Translations under genes and position numbers: made by a program | DNA from: CAZZKF01 sp964654995 | GTDB lineage: Bacteria > Pseudomonadota > Alphaproteobacteria > CAZZKF01 | DNA: 14,490 nucleotides | Reading direction: 5' to 3' | Assembly: GCA_964654995.1 (NCBI GenBank) | Contig: CAZZKF010000060.1 | Location: forward strand, 1-14,490 | The notes under the pieces: generated by a model | The model's input: only the letters and a program-made list of their open reading frames with translations | What the model was told of the DNA's origin: nothing | Databases searched by the model: none | Part shown: positions 5,197 to 12,920 of the stretch, piece after piece | Layout of the letters: every line of letters begins with the position of its first letter | Numbering within the stretch: the first letter of the stretch is position 1

Positions 5197-7407
5197 CTAC
5201 CGCTGGCTCGAAATCCCCTTGCTGCCGTCCGAATCGTCAACAGGTGCAAACGACCGCATCTGGCGGCGGATCTCGTTGGTGATTGCCTGGGCGTCGGCCG
5301 GGTTGCGCACCACCCGCGGGGTCAGCAGGATGATCAGCTCGGTCCCGCGCAGGCTTTTCTGGACATTGCCGAACAGGGCGCCGAGCACCGGAATGCGCGA
5401 AAGCACCGGCAGGCCGGACCGCGATTCGGTGGCATTTTCCTGAACCAGGCCGCCGAGAATCACCGTCTGGCCGTTTTGCACGGCGATCGAGCTCTTGATC
5501 TTGCGCTGCGAAATCGTCGGCGTCAGCACCCCGGTCTTGACCGATTCCGAGACGTTACTGACCTCGGTCTGGATGTCCAGAGTGACCAGCCCCCCGGAGT
5601 TGACCCTTGGGGTAACCTCCAGAATCACCCCGGTTTCGCGGAACTGGATGCTGTTGATGATATTGGCGGTATCGCGGGTGCTCTGCTGCTGCTGGGTGAT
5701 GACGGGGACCTCGTCGCCGACCTGCAGGCGGGCCGTCTGATTGTCCAGCACCATGAGCCGCGGCGACGACTTGATCTGCACCTTGGTCACCCCTTCGAGG
5801 GCATCGAGCACCACCGCCGAATCGCCGTTGACGAAGGAGTAGGAGAAACCGGGGAAGGTCGACGAGACGGTGCCGCTTGATGCCGTGCTCAGGGTGATGG
5901 TGTTGTTGCCGCGGCTGAGAAAATGCTGGACCCCGTAGCGCAGGTCGTTGTTCAGGGTGACATCCGCGACGGTGGCATCGATCAGCACCTGCAACGGCAC
6001 GATGTCGAGCTTGCGCAGGGCGGCCTGCACCATGCGGTAATCACGCGGTGCGGCCAGGATCAGGAGGGCATTGTTGATCTCGTCGGCAATGATGCGGATG
6101 TTGACGCCGGCTGAAAAGGCCAGCCCCTCACTGGCCCGGCCTGCCGATGCCGGGGCATTCGGGCGTTGTGCTGGCGGGGCCGGCCGCGGTGTGGCCGGTG
6201 CCGCGGCCCCGACCGGCGGCGTGGGCGTGCTCCGGAGCGTTACTGGCTGCTGGCCTGGCGCCACCCTGGCGCGGGGCGCGGCCGATGTTTCCTCCGGATT
6301 GCCGAAGATCTGGTTGAGCGTGCTGGCAAGATCGGCGGCGCGGCCGTTCTGGACGTAATACACATAGAGCCCAATGCCGGCTTCGGCGCCCTGGTCGAGG
6401 CGCTCGATCCAGGTCTGGGCCCGGTCCAGATATTCCGAGCGCTGGGTGATGACCAGCAGCGCATTGAGCCGCTGGATCGGAACGAACCGCACAAGGCCGG
6501 CCAGCGGCCCTTCGGCCTGATCGCCGAACACCTTTTCAAGCTCCTCGGCGACGGTTTCGGCGCTGACGTTCATCAGCGGAAACAGCCCCGTCGACATGCC
6601 GGACAGCCAGTCGACATCGAAGATGTCAATCACCTCTTTCAGGGACCGCAATTCGGGGCTGGTGCCGGCGAGAATCAAGAGATTGCGGTCGATATCGACC
6701 CGCAGCACGCCTTCTGCCGGCAGCAGGGGGTCGAGAATCCGGCTCATCTGGACCGCCGAGATATAGCGCAGGGGCACGATGATCACCCCGTATCCGGCGC
6801 GGATCGGGGCACCACCGCTGCCGAGCATCGGGCTGACCTGGCTGCGCACCGCCTCTTCCGCCGGGATCACCCGATAGACGCCATCATATTTGACCAGCGC
6901 CGCGCCATTCTGGCGCAGGATCATCTCCAGCGTCGGCATCACGGCGTCGCGCGGCAGTGGGCGCGCCGTCTGCAGACTGACCGTGCCGTCGACGCGCGGA
7001 TCATAAAGATAGTTGACCTTGAGGATGTTGCCGAGGATTTCGCGCACCACGTCGCGCAGGCCGACGTTCTCGAAATTGAGGACGATGTCGCCCTGCGTGC
7101 CGACTTCATGAGCGCCCCCTGCAGGCGGCTTGACGAATTGGTCGCTGCCCTTGAACAGCAATGGCTCATTGAGGTCCTGACCGGTCTCGCCGGGCAGCGG
7201 CTGATCCTTGGGCAGCAGCTCGCCGCCTTCGATCTTGATGTTCTGATCGGCCCGGGATGGATTGGTCAGCGCCCCGAACTCGCGCTCCGGCGTGCGCATC
7301 GACTCGCACGACGCAAGCGTTACCAGCAACAGGATACCGACTAAAACGATACTCTTCTTGACAGCCGCCCGCTCCCGGCGGACGGCAAAACCGATCCCTT
7401 TGGTCAT
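5197..7407 (-). CDS. gspD: Type II secretion secretin GspD, predicted lipoprotein
   Basis: A 736-residue outer-membrane secretin through which folded proteins exit. A signal peptide (hydrophobic about 19-31) ends in the lipobox LAS-C34, and Glu at +2 predicts sorting to the outer membrane. Periplasmic domains follow: N0 (about 105-180, DIVLNFENVGLRDVVREIL), N1 (about 205-268), N2 (about 272-342) and N3 (about 345-470). N3 is interrupted by a Pro/Ala-rich linker at about 373-428. The secretin pore domain spans about 473-700, with KSSPRLMVLDNQTARLQVGDEVPV, the IQFRETGVILEVTPRV block and the LPVLSRIPVLGALFG motif. Start ATG 7407 directly follows GGGGAGGAG, unusually close. An alternative start is not evident. 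It stands apart from the other gsp genes, with modABC between. A lipidated secretin may need no separate pilotin. Confidence 0.95.
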   Translation of the reverse strand: MTKGIGFAVRRERAAVKKSIVLVGILLLVTLASCESMRTPEREFGALTNPSRADQNIKIEGGELLPKDQPLPGETGQDLNEPLLFKGSDQFVKPPAGGAHEVGTQGDIVLNFENVGLRDVVREILGNILKVNYLYDPRVDGTVSLQTARPLPRDAVMPTLEMILRQNGAALVKYDGVYRVIPAEEAVRSQVSPMLGSGGAPIRAGYGVIIVPLRYISAVQMSRILDPLLPAEGVLRVDIDRNLLILAGTSPELRSLKEVIDIFDVDWLSGMSTGLFPLMNVSAETVAEELEKVFGDQAEGPLAGLVRFVPIQRLNALLVITQRSEYLDRAQTWIERLDQGAEAGIGLYVYYVQNGRAADLASTLNQIFGNPEETSAAPRARVAPGQQPVTLRSTPTPPVGAAAPATPRPAPPAQRPNAPASAGRASEGLAFSAGVNIRIIADEINNALLILAAPRDYRMVQAALRKLDIVPLQVLIDATVADVTLNNDLRYGVQHFLSRGNNTITLSTASSGTVSSTFPGFSYSFVNGDSAVVLDALEGVTKVQIKSSPRLMVLDNQTARLQVGDEVPVITQQQQSTRDTANIINSIQFRETGVILEVTPRVNSGGLVTLDIQTEVSNVSESVKTGVLTPTISQRKIKSSIAVQNGQTVILGGLVQENATESRSGLPVLSRIPVLGALFGNVQKSLRGTELIILLTPRVVRNPADAQAITNEIRRQMRSFAPVDDSDGSKGISSQR

Positions 7408-7433
7408 CTCCTCCCCATGGGTCTTTCTTATTG

Positions 7434-7467
7434 GGCCCCGCCCGGCCTCGCCGGGTCACAGCGGGCC
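7434..7467 (-). promoter_or_regulatory. Hairpin in gspD leader
   Basis: CCCGGC (7441-7446) and GCCGGG (7450-7455) pair with a 3-base loop, and GGCCC (7434-7438) with GGGCC (7463-7467) can extend the structure. It ends 26 bases before the gspD start codon, so in the gspD mRNA it would lie just upstream of the ribosome binding site. No regulatory class is recognised. Confidence 0.25.
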
Positions 7468-7685
7468 AGCCACCTGTGCCTGCGCGTGACTTGGCTCACC
7501 GGCCACGATACTCTTGAACCAAACCTCGAGGCCGAAGAATACCACAGGATTTTCCACAAGCAGTGGATTTCTCTGACACTTCCGCCACTCCACGGGTCCT
7601 GACCCGGCCGGCAATGGCGGAGATTTGAAGGATGGCGCGGCGGACCATGGTTAACGCCCGGGCGCCGGTGGCGCGGCTGATCTAA

Positions 7686-7832
7686 CCGCTGATCATCGTG
7701 GTCGTACGGCTTGCGACGGCGCGAATCGAGGCCGTCGCCGCCCTCCTGATGATACAGTCCGTTCTGCGGGGAACCGGCCGATTGGGCGGCCGGCGGCGGG
7801 GCTGAACTGGCCAAGGAAAGAGAACAGGCCAT
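7686..7832 (-). pseudogene. Possible remnant of a small secretion-cluster gene
   Basis: From ATG 7832 the - strand reads MACSLSLASSAPPPAAQSAG followed by a charged, Arg/Asp/Gln-rich segment with codons mostly ending in G or C until about 7686. It then continues as unlikely protein. No ribosome binding site is seen and no family is recognised. Its place between gspD and the split-off gsp block would fit debris of an original cluster gene. It could equally be noncoding. Confidence 0.15.
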
Positions 7833-7903
7833 CGAAACATTGTCGACGCTCTGCCCGGATTTCGAAGCCTTGTCGTCATGCCAGGCCGGGCAACTGAAGC
7901 TGT

Positions 7904-7913
7904 AAAATATTTT
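7904..7913. promoter_or_regulatory. AAAATATTTT palindrome upstream of modA
   Basis: A perfect 10-bp AT-only palindrome in GC-rich DNA, ending 53 bases before the modA start codon. It could contain the -10 region or an operator. It does not clearly match the ModE consensus with its spaced half-sites. Confidence 0.25.
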
Positions 7914-7966
7914 GCCACGCGTTGTTCCCTGTGGAGAATAGCGAACGGCGAAACCTCGAGGTCGCA

Positions 7967-8716
7967 ATGACGGGAATGCAACACGTATTGATGCTGGCGG
8001 GGGCCTTGGTGCTCGGTGTCGGACAGGCGCAGGCTGACGAGATTCATGTCGCCGTGGCGAGCAACTTCTCCGACGCGATCAGGGATCTCACCCGTGTCTT
8101 TGAGCAACAGACGGGCCACAGGATAACCCTTGTTTTCGGCTCCACCGGAAAGCATTACGCCCAGATCAGGAACAGCGCGCCATTCGATGCCTTTTTCGCC
8201 GCCGATGTCAGGCGACCGAAACTGCTTGAAGAGGCAGGCATTGCCCGGCCAGGCAGCCGCTTCACCTACGCCATTGGCAAGGTTGTGCTGTGGAGCCCCG
8301 ATCCCGAACGCGTGGACGGGCATGGCAGGGTGTTGAGCACCGGCGATTTCCGTCACCTGGCCCTGGCTAATCCGAAACTTGCTCCATACGGCAGGGCGGC
8401 CGCACAGGTCATGCGGGCCCTGGGCGTCTGGGATGCGTTGCAGGGCCGGATGGTGCGCGGCGAGAACATCGGCCAGACCTTCCAGTTCGTCAAGACCGGC
8501 AACGCCGAGCTGGGATTTGTCGCCTACGCCCAGATCAGGCGGCCGGGGGCTTCGATCAAGGGCTCCCTGTGGCGGCCGCCACAATCGCTCTACAGCCCGA
8601 TCGAGCAACAGGCGGTGTTGCTGAAGGACAGTCGGGCGGCGCGCCGGTTCCTGAGTTTCGTGAAGAGTGGGAAGGCGCGGGAGATCATTCAGGGCTACGG
8701 GTACGACACGCCATGA
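7967..8716 (+). CDS. modA: ModA, molybdate-binding periplasmic protein
   Basis: A 249-residue substrate-binding protein of the molybdate ABC transporter. A signal peptide ends at AQA-23 before DEIHVAVASNF. Molybdate-site motifs follow in order: ASNF (31-34), FGSTGKHYAQI (58-67), the FDAFFAAD block, ALANPKLAPYG, and ENIGQTFQFVKTGNAELGFVAYAQ. These are diagnostic of ModA. ATG 7967 has GAGG (7958-7961) five bases upstream; ATG 7976 is a possible alternative. The stop overlaps the modB start (ATGA at 8713-8716), indicating coupled translation. The protein binds molybdate, and possibly tungstate, in the periplasm and delivers it to ModB. Confidence 0.93.
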   Translation: MTGMQHVLMLAGALVLGVGQAQADEIHVAVASNFSDAIRDLTRVFEQQTGHRITLVFGSTGKHYAQIRNSAPFDAFFAADVRRPKLLEEAGIARPGSRFTYAIGKVVLWSPDPERVDGHGRVLSTGDFRHLALANPKLAPYGRAAAQVMRALGVWDALQGRMVRGENIGQTFQFVKTGNAELGFVAYAQIRRPGASIKGSLWRPPQSLYSPIEQQAVLLKDSRAARRFLSFVKSGKAREIIQGYGYDTP

Positions 8717-9396
8717 ACCTCAACGAGCACGACCTGACGGCATTGTTCATTTCGCTGAAACTGGCGGGACTGACGACGCTCATCCTGCTGTTGATCGGTA
8801 CCCCGGTTGCCTGGTGGCTGGCCCGCACCCGCTGGCGGTTGAAATTCCTGGTCGAGGCAGTGGTGGCCCTGCCTCTCGTCCTGCCGCCCACCGTCATCGG
8901 CTTCTATCTGCTGGTCGCCTTGGGGCCGCACGGTCCTGTCGGCGCCCTGATGGAGGCCCTCGGCGGTGCTCCCCTGGCCTTTACCTTCACCGGGCTGGTG
9001 ATCGGCTCGGTCTTCTATTCCATGCCCTTCGTCATTCAGCCCTTGCAGGGTGCCTTTGCCGCCATTGGCCGCCGGCCACTGGAGGTTGCCGCCACCTTGC
9101 GAGCCTCACCTCTGGACCGTTTTTTCACCGTCGCCATACCGTTGGCCAGGCCGGGGTTCCTGACCGCGGCCGTGCTCGGGTTCGCCCATACCCTGGGTGA
9201 GTTCGGCGTGGTGCTGATGATCGGGGGCAACATCCCGGGCCGCACGCAGGTGATTTCCATTGCCATCTACGATCATGTAGAAGCCCTGGAATATGCGCAG
9301 GCGCACTGGCTCTCGGGCGGGCTGCTCGTGTTTTCCTTTGTCCTCCTGGTCGCCGTCTATGCCTTTAACCGCCGTTTCGTGGTCGTGCAACCATGA
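8713..9396 (+). CDS. modB: ModB, molybdate ABC transporter permease
   Basis: A 227-residue inner-membrane permease with about five membrane segments. The first is about residues 10-36, then about 46-70 (LPLVLPPTVIGFYLL, a ModB signature), 90-112, 148-172 and 200-220. The cytoplasmic loop that contacts the ATPase reads EVAATLRASPLDRFFTVAIPLARPG (124-148). Its usual EAA---G glycine is replaced by Arg130, which is unusual. Length is normal for ModB. The start overlaps modA and the end overlaps modC by ATGA, so the three are one operon. ATG 8713 is chosen because it is the coupled start and precedes the first membrane helix directly. Confidence 0.94.
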   Translation: MNLNEHDLTALFISLKLAGLTTLILLLIGTPVAWWLARTRWRLKFLVEAVVALPLVLPPTVIGFYLLVALGPHGPVGALMEALGGAPLAFTFTGLVIGSVFYSMPFVIQPLQGAFAAIGRRPLEVAATLRASPLDRFFTVAIPLARPGFLTAAVLGFAHTLGEFGVVLMIGGNIPGRTQVISIAIYDHVEALEYAQAHWLSGGLLVFSFVLLVAVYAFNRRFVVVQP

Positions 9397-10460
9397 CCAT
9401 CGCAGTCCGCTTTCGCATCGACCGGGGGGGCTTCTCCCTGGATGTAGACGTCGAAATTCCGGGCCGCGGGGTGACGGCATTGTTCGGCCCGTCAGGCTGC
9501 GGCAAGACAACGCTGTTGCGCGCCATCGCCGGACTGGAGCGGACGCCGGACGGATTTCTGAGGGTTGGCGACGAGGTCTGGCAAGGCCCTGCGCAATTCC
9601 TGGCGCCTCACCGGCGACCGCTCGGTTACGTCTTTCAGGAGCCCAGCCTGTTCGCCCATCTCAACGTCCAGCGCAATCTTGAATATGGCCTCAAACGGCT
9701 CAGGAGAGGGGATCAAAAGCTGTTGCTCGATCGGGCGATTGAACTGCTGGGGATTGGTCACCTGTTGCGCCGCAGGCCCGATCAGCTTTCCGGTGGCGAA
9801 CAACAGCGCGTCGCCATCGCGCGCGCACTGGCGGTCGGCCCCGCCATGTTGCTGATGGACGAACCGCTGGCCGCCCTCGATCGGCAGCGAAAGGAGGAGA
9901 TCCTGCCTTTTCTGAAATCGGTGCATCGCGCACTGGACATTCCGGTGCTCTATGTCAGCCATTCATGCGATGAGGTCGCTCGGCTGGCGGATCATATGGT
10001 GCTGCTGGCAAACGGACGGGTGAAGGCGACCGGAACGGTCAGCGAGCTGTTTTCGCGGCTTGATCTGGCGCTGGCGCATGAACCGGATACCCAGACGGTC
10101 ATCGAAGCCGTCGTTGCGGCGCATGACGAGACCGATCACCTGACCTGGCTCGATTTCCCCGGCGGGCGCTTTGCGGTGGCGGGCAGGCCGCTGCCGGTGG
10201 GAAGTCATGCACGGCTGCAGGTGCTGGCCCGCGATGTCAGTCTCACCCTGGAGCGCCAGCAGATGACCAGCATCCTCAACATCTTTCCTGCCACTGTTGA
10301 AGAGCTTGCCGATGAAGGGGCGGCACAGGTAACGGTGCGGCTGAGAGTGGGATCTGCGACCCTGCTTTCACGCATCACCCGAAAGTCGTGCAGGAACCTT
10401 GGCCTGAAGCCCGGGGTCGCCGTTTATGCACAGGTAAAGAGTGTTGCTCTTCTGGTCTGA
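9393..10460 (+). CDS. modC: ModC, molybdate ABC transporter ATPase
   Basis: A 355-residue cytoplasmic ATPase that powers molybdate import through ModB. All nucleotide-binding motifs are present: Walker A GPSGCGKTT (32-40), Q-loop Gln82, signature LSGGEQQR (132-139), Walker B AMLLMDEP with catalytic Glu157, D-loop, and switch His190. The C-terminal part (from about 290) is a TOBE/molybdate-binding regulatory domain, ending VYAQVKSVALLV as ModC proteins typically do. It overlaps modB by four bases and converges on the - strand gsp block 75 bases further on. No modE or mop gene accompanies it in the window. Length and motifs are those of an intact enzyme. Confidence 0.95.
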   Translation: MTIAVRFRIDRGGFSLDVDVEIPGRGVTALFGPSGCGKTTLLRAIAGLERTPDGFLRVGDEVWQGPAQFLAPHRRPLGYVFQEPSLFAHLNVQRNLEYGLKRLRRGDQKLLLDRAIELLGIGHLLRRRPDQLSGGEQQRVAIARALAVGPAMLLMDEPLAALDRQRKEEILPFLKSVHRALDIPVLYVSHSCDEVARLADHMVLLANGRVKATGTVSELFSRLDLALAHEPDTQTVIEAVVAAHDETDHLTWLDFPGGRFAVAGRPLPVGSHARLQVLARDVSLTLERQQMTSILNIFPATVEELADEGAAQVTVRLRVGSATLLSRITRKSCRNLGLKPGVAVYAQVKSVALLV

Positions 10461-10535
10461 CGGCATGTGGGGGCGATCATGCTCGGCCAGTGGCCGCGGG
10501 AGACGGCGACCCGGCAGCGGGATTGCGGGCGGGGA

Positions 10536-11261
10536 TCAGCGCTCCTCGGCACGGTTCAACGCGCCTCGCGATCGCGGCGCCGGCCGAGGCGTGACGGTCG
10601 AATTCTGGCGCAGGCGTCGGCTTTGCTCGATTTCTTCGGGGCGCAGCCGGCGCACGTAATTGTCGCGCTGGCGCTGCGCAGCCCGGCGTCGGGCCTTGGC
10701 GATCTTGCTCTTGGCCAGGGCCTTGCGCCGTGCCGCCTTGCGCTTGTCGAGGGCGGGGGCCTTGTTGGCGCTGAGCTCGACGATGTCGCGCACGCCGCGG
10801 CGATCGAGCACCACCTCGCCGGGGCGGATGGCGGTGACCGTCCAGTCATGGATGGTCTGGCCTTCTTCGATGCGCACGAAATCCTGGTCGGATTCGTGCT
10901 TGAGGAGCGCATAACGGGTCTCGCCCAAAATCACCACGCCGGCGAGCTTGAAGCGGCCGCGCTGCACCGAGGCTGGCGCATAAGTGGCACGTGAATTGGC
11001 CGGCGCCGAAGCCGGGGGACGACGCTGCGGCGAAAACAAAGGCCGGGTCACCATGTCGGCATAATCGCTGAGCGGGCCAAGTGTGAACGGCGCTGCCATG
11101 CCCGTGTCCGTTGGCGCCGGCGCCGCCTGATCGCCGGCCGGCGCCGCCACGGCGAGACCGGCGCCCAGCACACAGGCCACTATCAGCATCGCGCCGAGGG
11201 CGCCGCGACACAGGCCGCCCGGGCCGTCTCTCCGCCGTCCGACTTTATGCGTCGTCGCCAC
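10536..11261 (-). CDS. GspC/GspN-like type II secretion protein with basic tail
   Basis: A 241-residue inner-membrane or periplasmic protein. After a basic N-terminus comes a hydrophobic segment (about 20-40, ending AVAA) that could be a cleaved signal or an anchor. Residues about 68-165 (DMVTRPLFSPQRRP, then FKLAGVVILGETRYALLKH and TVTAIRPGEVVLDRRGVRDIVEL) resemble the homology region of GspC, which links the inner-membrane platform to the secretin. There is no PDZ domain or C-terminal coiled coil. Instead the last 75 residues are extremely Lys/Arg-rich. Start GTG 11261 overlaps the end of gspM and has AGGAGG six bases upstream. It is the last gene of the gsp block. Such proteins are named GspN or GspC in different genomes, so I leave the symbol open. 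Confidence 0.72.
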   Translation of the reverse strand: MATTHKVGRRRDGPGGLCRGALGAMLIVACVLGAGLAVAAPAGDQAAPAPTDTGMAAPFTLGPLSDYADMVTRPLFSPQRRPPASAPANSRATYAPASVQRGRFKLAGVVILGETRYALLKHESDQDFVRIEEGQTIHDWTVTAIRPGEVVLDRRGVRDIVELSANKAPALDKRKAARRKALAKSKIAKARRRAAQRQRDNYVRRLRPEEIEQSRRLRQNSTVTPRPAPRSRGALNRAEER

Positions 11262-11832
11262 CGGCAACCTCCTGATAGCCGTAAAGCTCGATCCTGACAT
11301 GCAGGCGCTCAGGGCCTGACTTTGCCCGCCGCCGGCCAAAGGCACGGGCCTCGCGAACCTCGAGGGCGTTGATGAACAGGACCGGCTGTCCGCCCTCGAG
11401 CGCATACAGGACCTGGCGCAGGGCATTGCTGTCGCCCTCGAACTGCACGGCAAGGCCGATCCGGCGCAGGCCCTGTTCGGTATCCGGGTCAAGGACCTGG
11501 GCCACCAGCAGCCGCGCGCCGGCCCTGGCGATGATGTCGGACACCTTTTGTTGCAGCCCGGCGGCGGTGATTGCGTCGCTTTCGCCTTCCAGAAAGTCGC
11601 TGCCCGCGGCCGGCCGGTCGCCGATCGCCGCCAGGCGGGCCTCCAGCGTGCCGCGGGTCCGGGCGATCCGGGTATAGCGGGCAAGCTGATCCTGAAGCGT
11701 CTCGATGGCGACATCGTAGGAGCGATAGGCCGACCACACAGGCGCAATCACCAGGGTGTAGGCGGCGCTCAGCACCAGGATGAGAACGGCGACGGCGAGA
11801 AGCCGGCTTTCGCGGCGGGTGAGCGCTCTCAT
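11245..11832 (-). CDS. gspM: GspM, type II secretion inner-membrane protein
   Basis: A 195-residue bitopic inner-membrane protein. A short cytoplasmic start (MRALTRRESR) is followed by a membrane helix (about 11-31) and the WSAYRSYDVAIETLQDQLARY helix usual in GspM. A periplasmic ferredoxin-like domain ends LHVRIELYGYQEVAGG. GspM pairs with GspL in the assembly platform. The start overlaps the gspL stop by ATGA (11829-11832) and the end overlaps the next gene's GTG start, so translation is coupled. GspM is poorly conserved; the assignment rests on topology, length and position after gspL. Confidence 0.82.
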   Translation of the reverse strand: MRALTRRESRLLAVAVLILVLSAAYTLVIAPVWSAYRSYDVAIETLQDQLARYTRIARTRGTLEARLAAIGDRPAAGSDFLEGESDAITAAGLQQKVSDIIARAGARLLVAQVLDPDTEQGLRRIGLAVQFEGDSNALRQVLYALEGGQPVLFINALEVREARAFGRRRAKSGPERLHVRIELYGYQEVAGGDDA

Positions 11833-12920
11833 GGTCGCTGCAATCCGGGCGCAAGGGTGGCGGAAATGGCGAACCGGTCGGCACCGGCGCGCTCGTCACG
11901 GGTGACCGGCGCGCGAAACCGCACGTCGGAGAAATAGGGCGAGCCCTCAAACAGGCCGATGAGCCGCGTCGCCTGCTGCGAGGTGCCACGCATCTGCAGG
12001 TCGAAATCGCGAATTTCCAGCCGGTCGAGCCAACTGTCGTCAGGCAGGATCCGCGCCACCTCGTTGACCACGGCGGTGACCACCGGGCGGCTGCGTTTGC
12101 GGTCCTGCAGGCGCGCCGAATGGCCCATGGCGCGCGCCAGCTTGCGGCGGATCTCGGCCGCCGCGCGGGCGTCGTCGCGGACCAGCTCGATGCGGCGCTC
12201 GAGATCGGCCTTTTCCCGCGCCTTGAGGAACAGCGGCAGCACCGCAAGGGCGATGACCAGAGCGCCCGCCAGGGCGACCAGGCCGGGGCGTGCCAGCGTT
12301 GCCGCGCGGTGATCGTCACGTCCGGCAGGCCCGGCCACCGACAGGGTGAGTTCCGGCGCGCCGGCGAGGACGATGGCGTGGGGGGTGAGGCCCCAGCGCT
12401 TCAACCGCTCGATATCGGCGTCGAGCGCCGCCCTGGGGATGACGGCGAGCCGCACGGACAGGCGCTTGGAGACGGCATCGCGGGCAAGCCCGCCATAGCC
12501 CCAGAACACCTGATCGACGCGGAACGGTGTTTGCCGGCTGACCTCGAAGGCAAGAACATCGTCAAGCGTCGCCTCGGCTGCCAGCGGCAGGCGGATATCG
12601 CGGATCAGGGCCTTGTCGGCCGGATATTCAAGCACCACGGGCGGCGGCTTGTCGGCGGTCTCGGAAACTTTCGCGGTCAGGTCCGGGGGCAGGGCGGGCG
12701 CCTCGGGCTCGCACTGCCCGACGATCCGCTCGTCCCCATTGCTGCGCAGGCGGAACGTCATCTGGCCATTCTCGGAACCGACGATCAGGGTCAGGCGGCG
12801 GCGCGTCAGGCGGCCGCCGGTGATCGCATCGGCAAGGCCGGCGAGCTCGCCCAGCCACCAGGCGAGAAAGCGGCCTGGCAGAGCCAGCCAGGATGATGGT
12901 GATGGTTCGGGCAAACTCAT
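11829..12920 (-). CDS. gspL: GspL-like type II secretion platform protein (PilM/PilN-like)
   Basis: A 363-residue inner-membrane protein. The cytoplasmic part (about 1-208) has an actin-like/PilM-type character, with VVLEYPADKALIRDIRLP and DDVLAFEVSRQTPFRVDQVFW. A membrane helix covers about 211-232. A PilN-like periplasmic domain (about 236-359) includes a charged coiled coil and LPDDSWLDRLEIRDFDLQMRGTS. In type II secretion GspL anchors the ATPase GspE to the platform and binds GspM. The start overlaps gspK and the end overlaps gspM, each by ATGA. The N-terminal 40 residues, with an aromatic, amphipathic WLALPGRFLAWWLGELAGLA, may bind membrane. Position and architecture make the call safe, though divergence from the E. 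coli form is large. Confidence 0.85.
   Translation of the reverse strand: MSLPEPSPSSWLALPGRFLAWWLGELAGLADAITGGRLTRRRLTLIVGSENGQMTFRLRSNGDERIVGQCEPEAPALPPDLTAKVSETADKPPPVVLEYPADKALIRDIRLPLAAEATLDDVLAFEVSRQTPFRVDQVFWGYGGLARDAVSKRLSVRLAVIPRAALDADIERLKRWGLTPHAIVLAGAPELTLSVAGPAGRDDHRAATLARPGLVALAGALVIALAVLPLFLKAREKADLERRIELVRDDARAAAEIRRKLARAMGHSARLQDRKRSRPVVTAVVNEVARILPDDSWLDRLEIRDFDLQMRGTSQQATRLIGLFEGSPYFSDVRFRAPVTRDERAGADRFAISATLAPGLQRP

Larger units (their letters stand above)
7408..7966. other. Gap between divergent gspD and modA
   Basis: 559 bases that must hold promoters for both flanking genes. No gene is clearly supported. A GC-rich hairpin lies close to the gspD start and an AT-rich palindrome close to modA. 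At about 7686-7832 on the - strand there is a short stretch with coding-like third-position GC that may be a gene remnant. Reading frames crossing the gap on the - strand look random outside that stretch. Confidence 0.5.

Noticed and set aside
4945..5880. Open frame of 311 codons starting just after the sigma-54 promoter
   Set aside because: It runs antisense into the conserved end of gspD and its product looks random; only its first part lies in noncoding DNA, so I treat the promoter as lacking a known target.
6166..7344. Open + strand frame opposite gspD
   Set aside because: It is a GC-driven antisense shadow of conserved GspD domains.
7550..7558. DnaA-box-like TTTTCCACA
   Set aside because: A single 9-base match with no cluster, no AT-rich unwinding region and no origin-linked genes.
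7904..7913. ModE operator upstream of modA
   Set aside because: The AT palindrome lacks the spaced half-sites of the known ModE consensus, so only a generic regulatory site is claimed.
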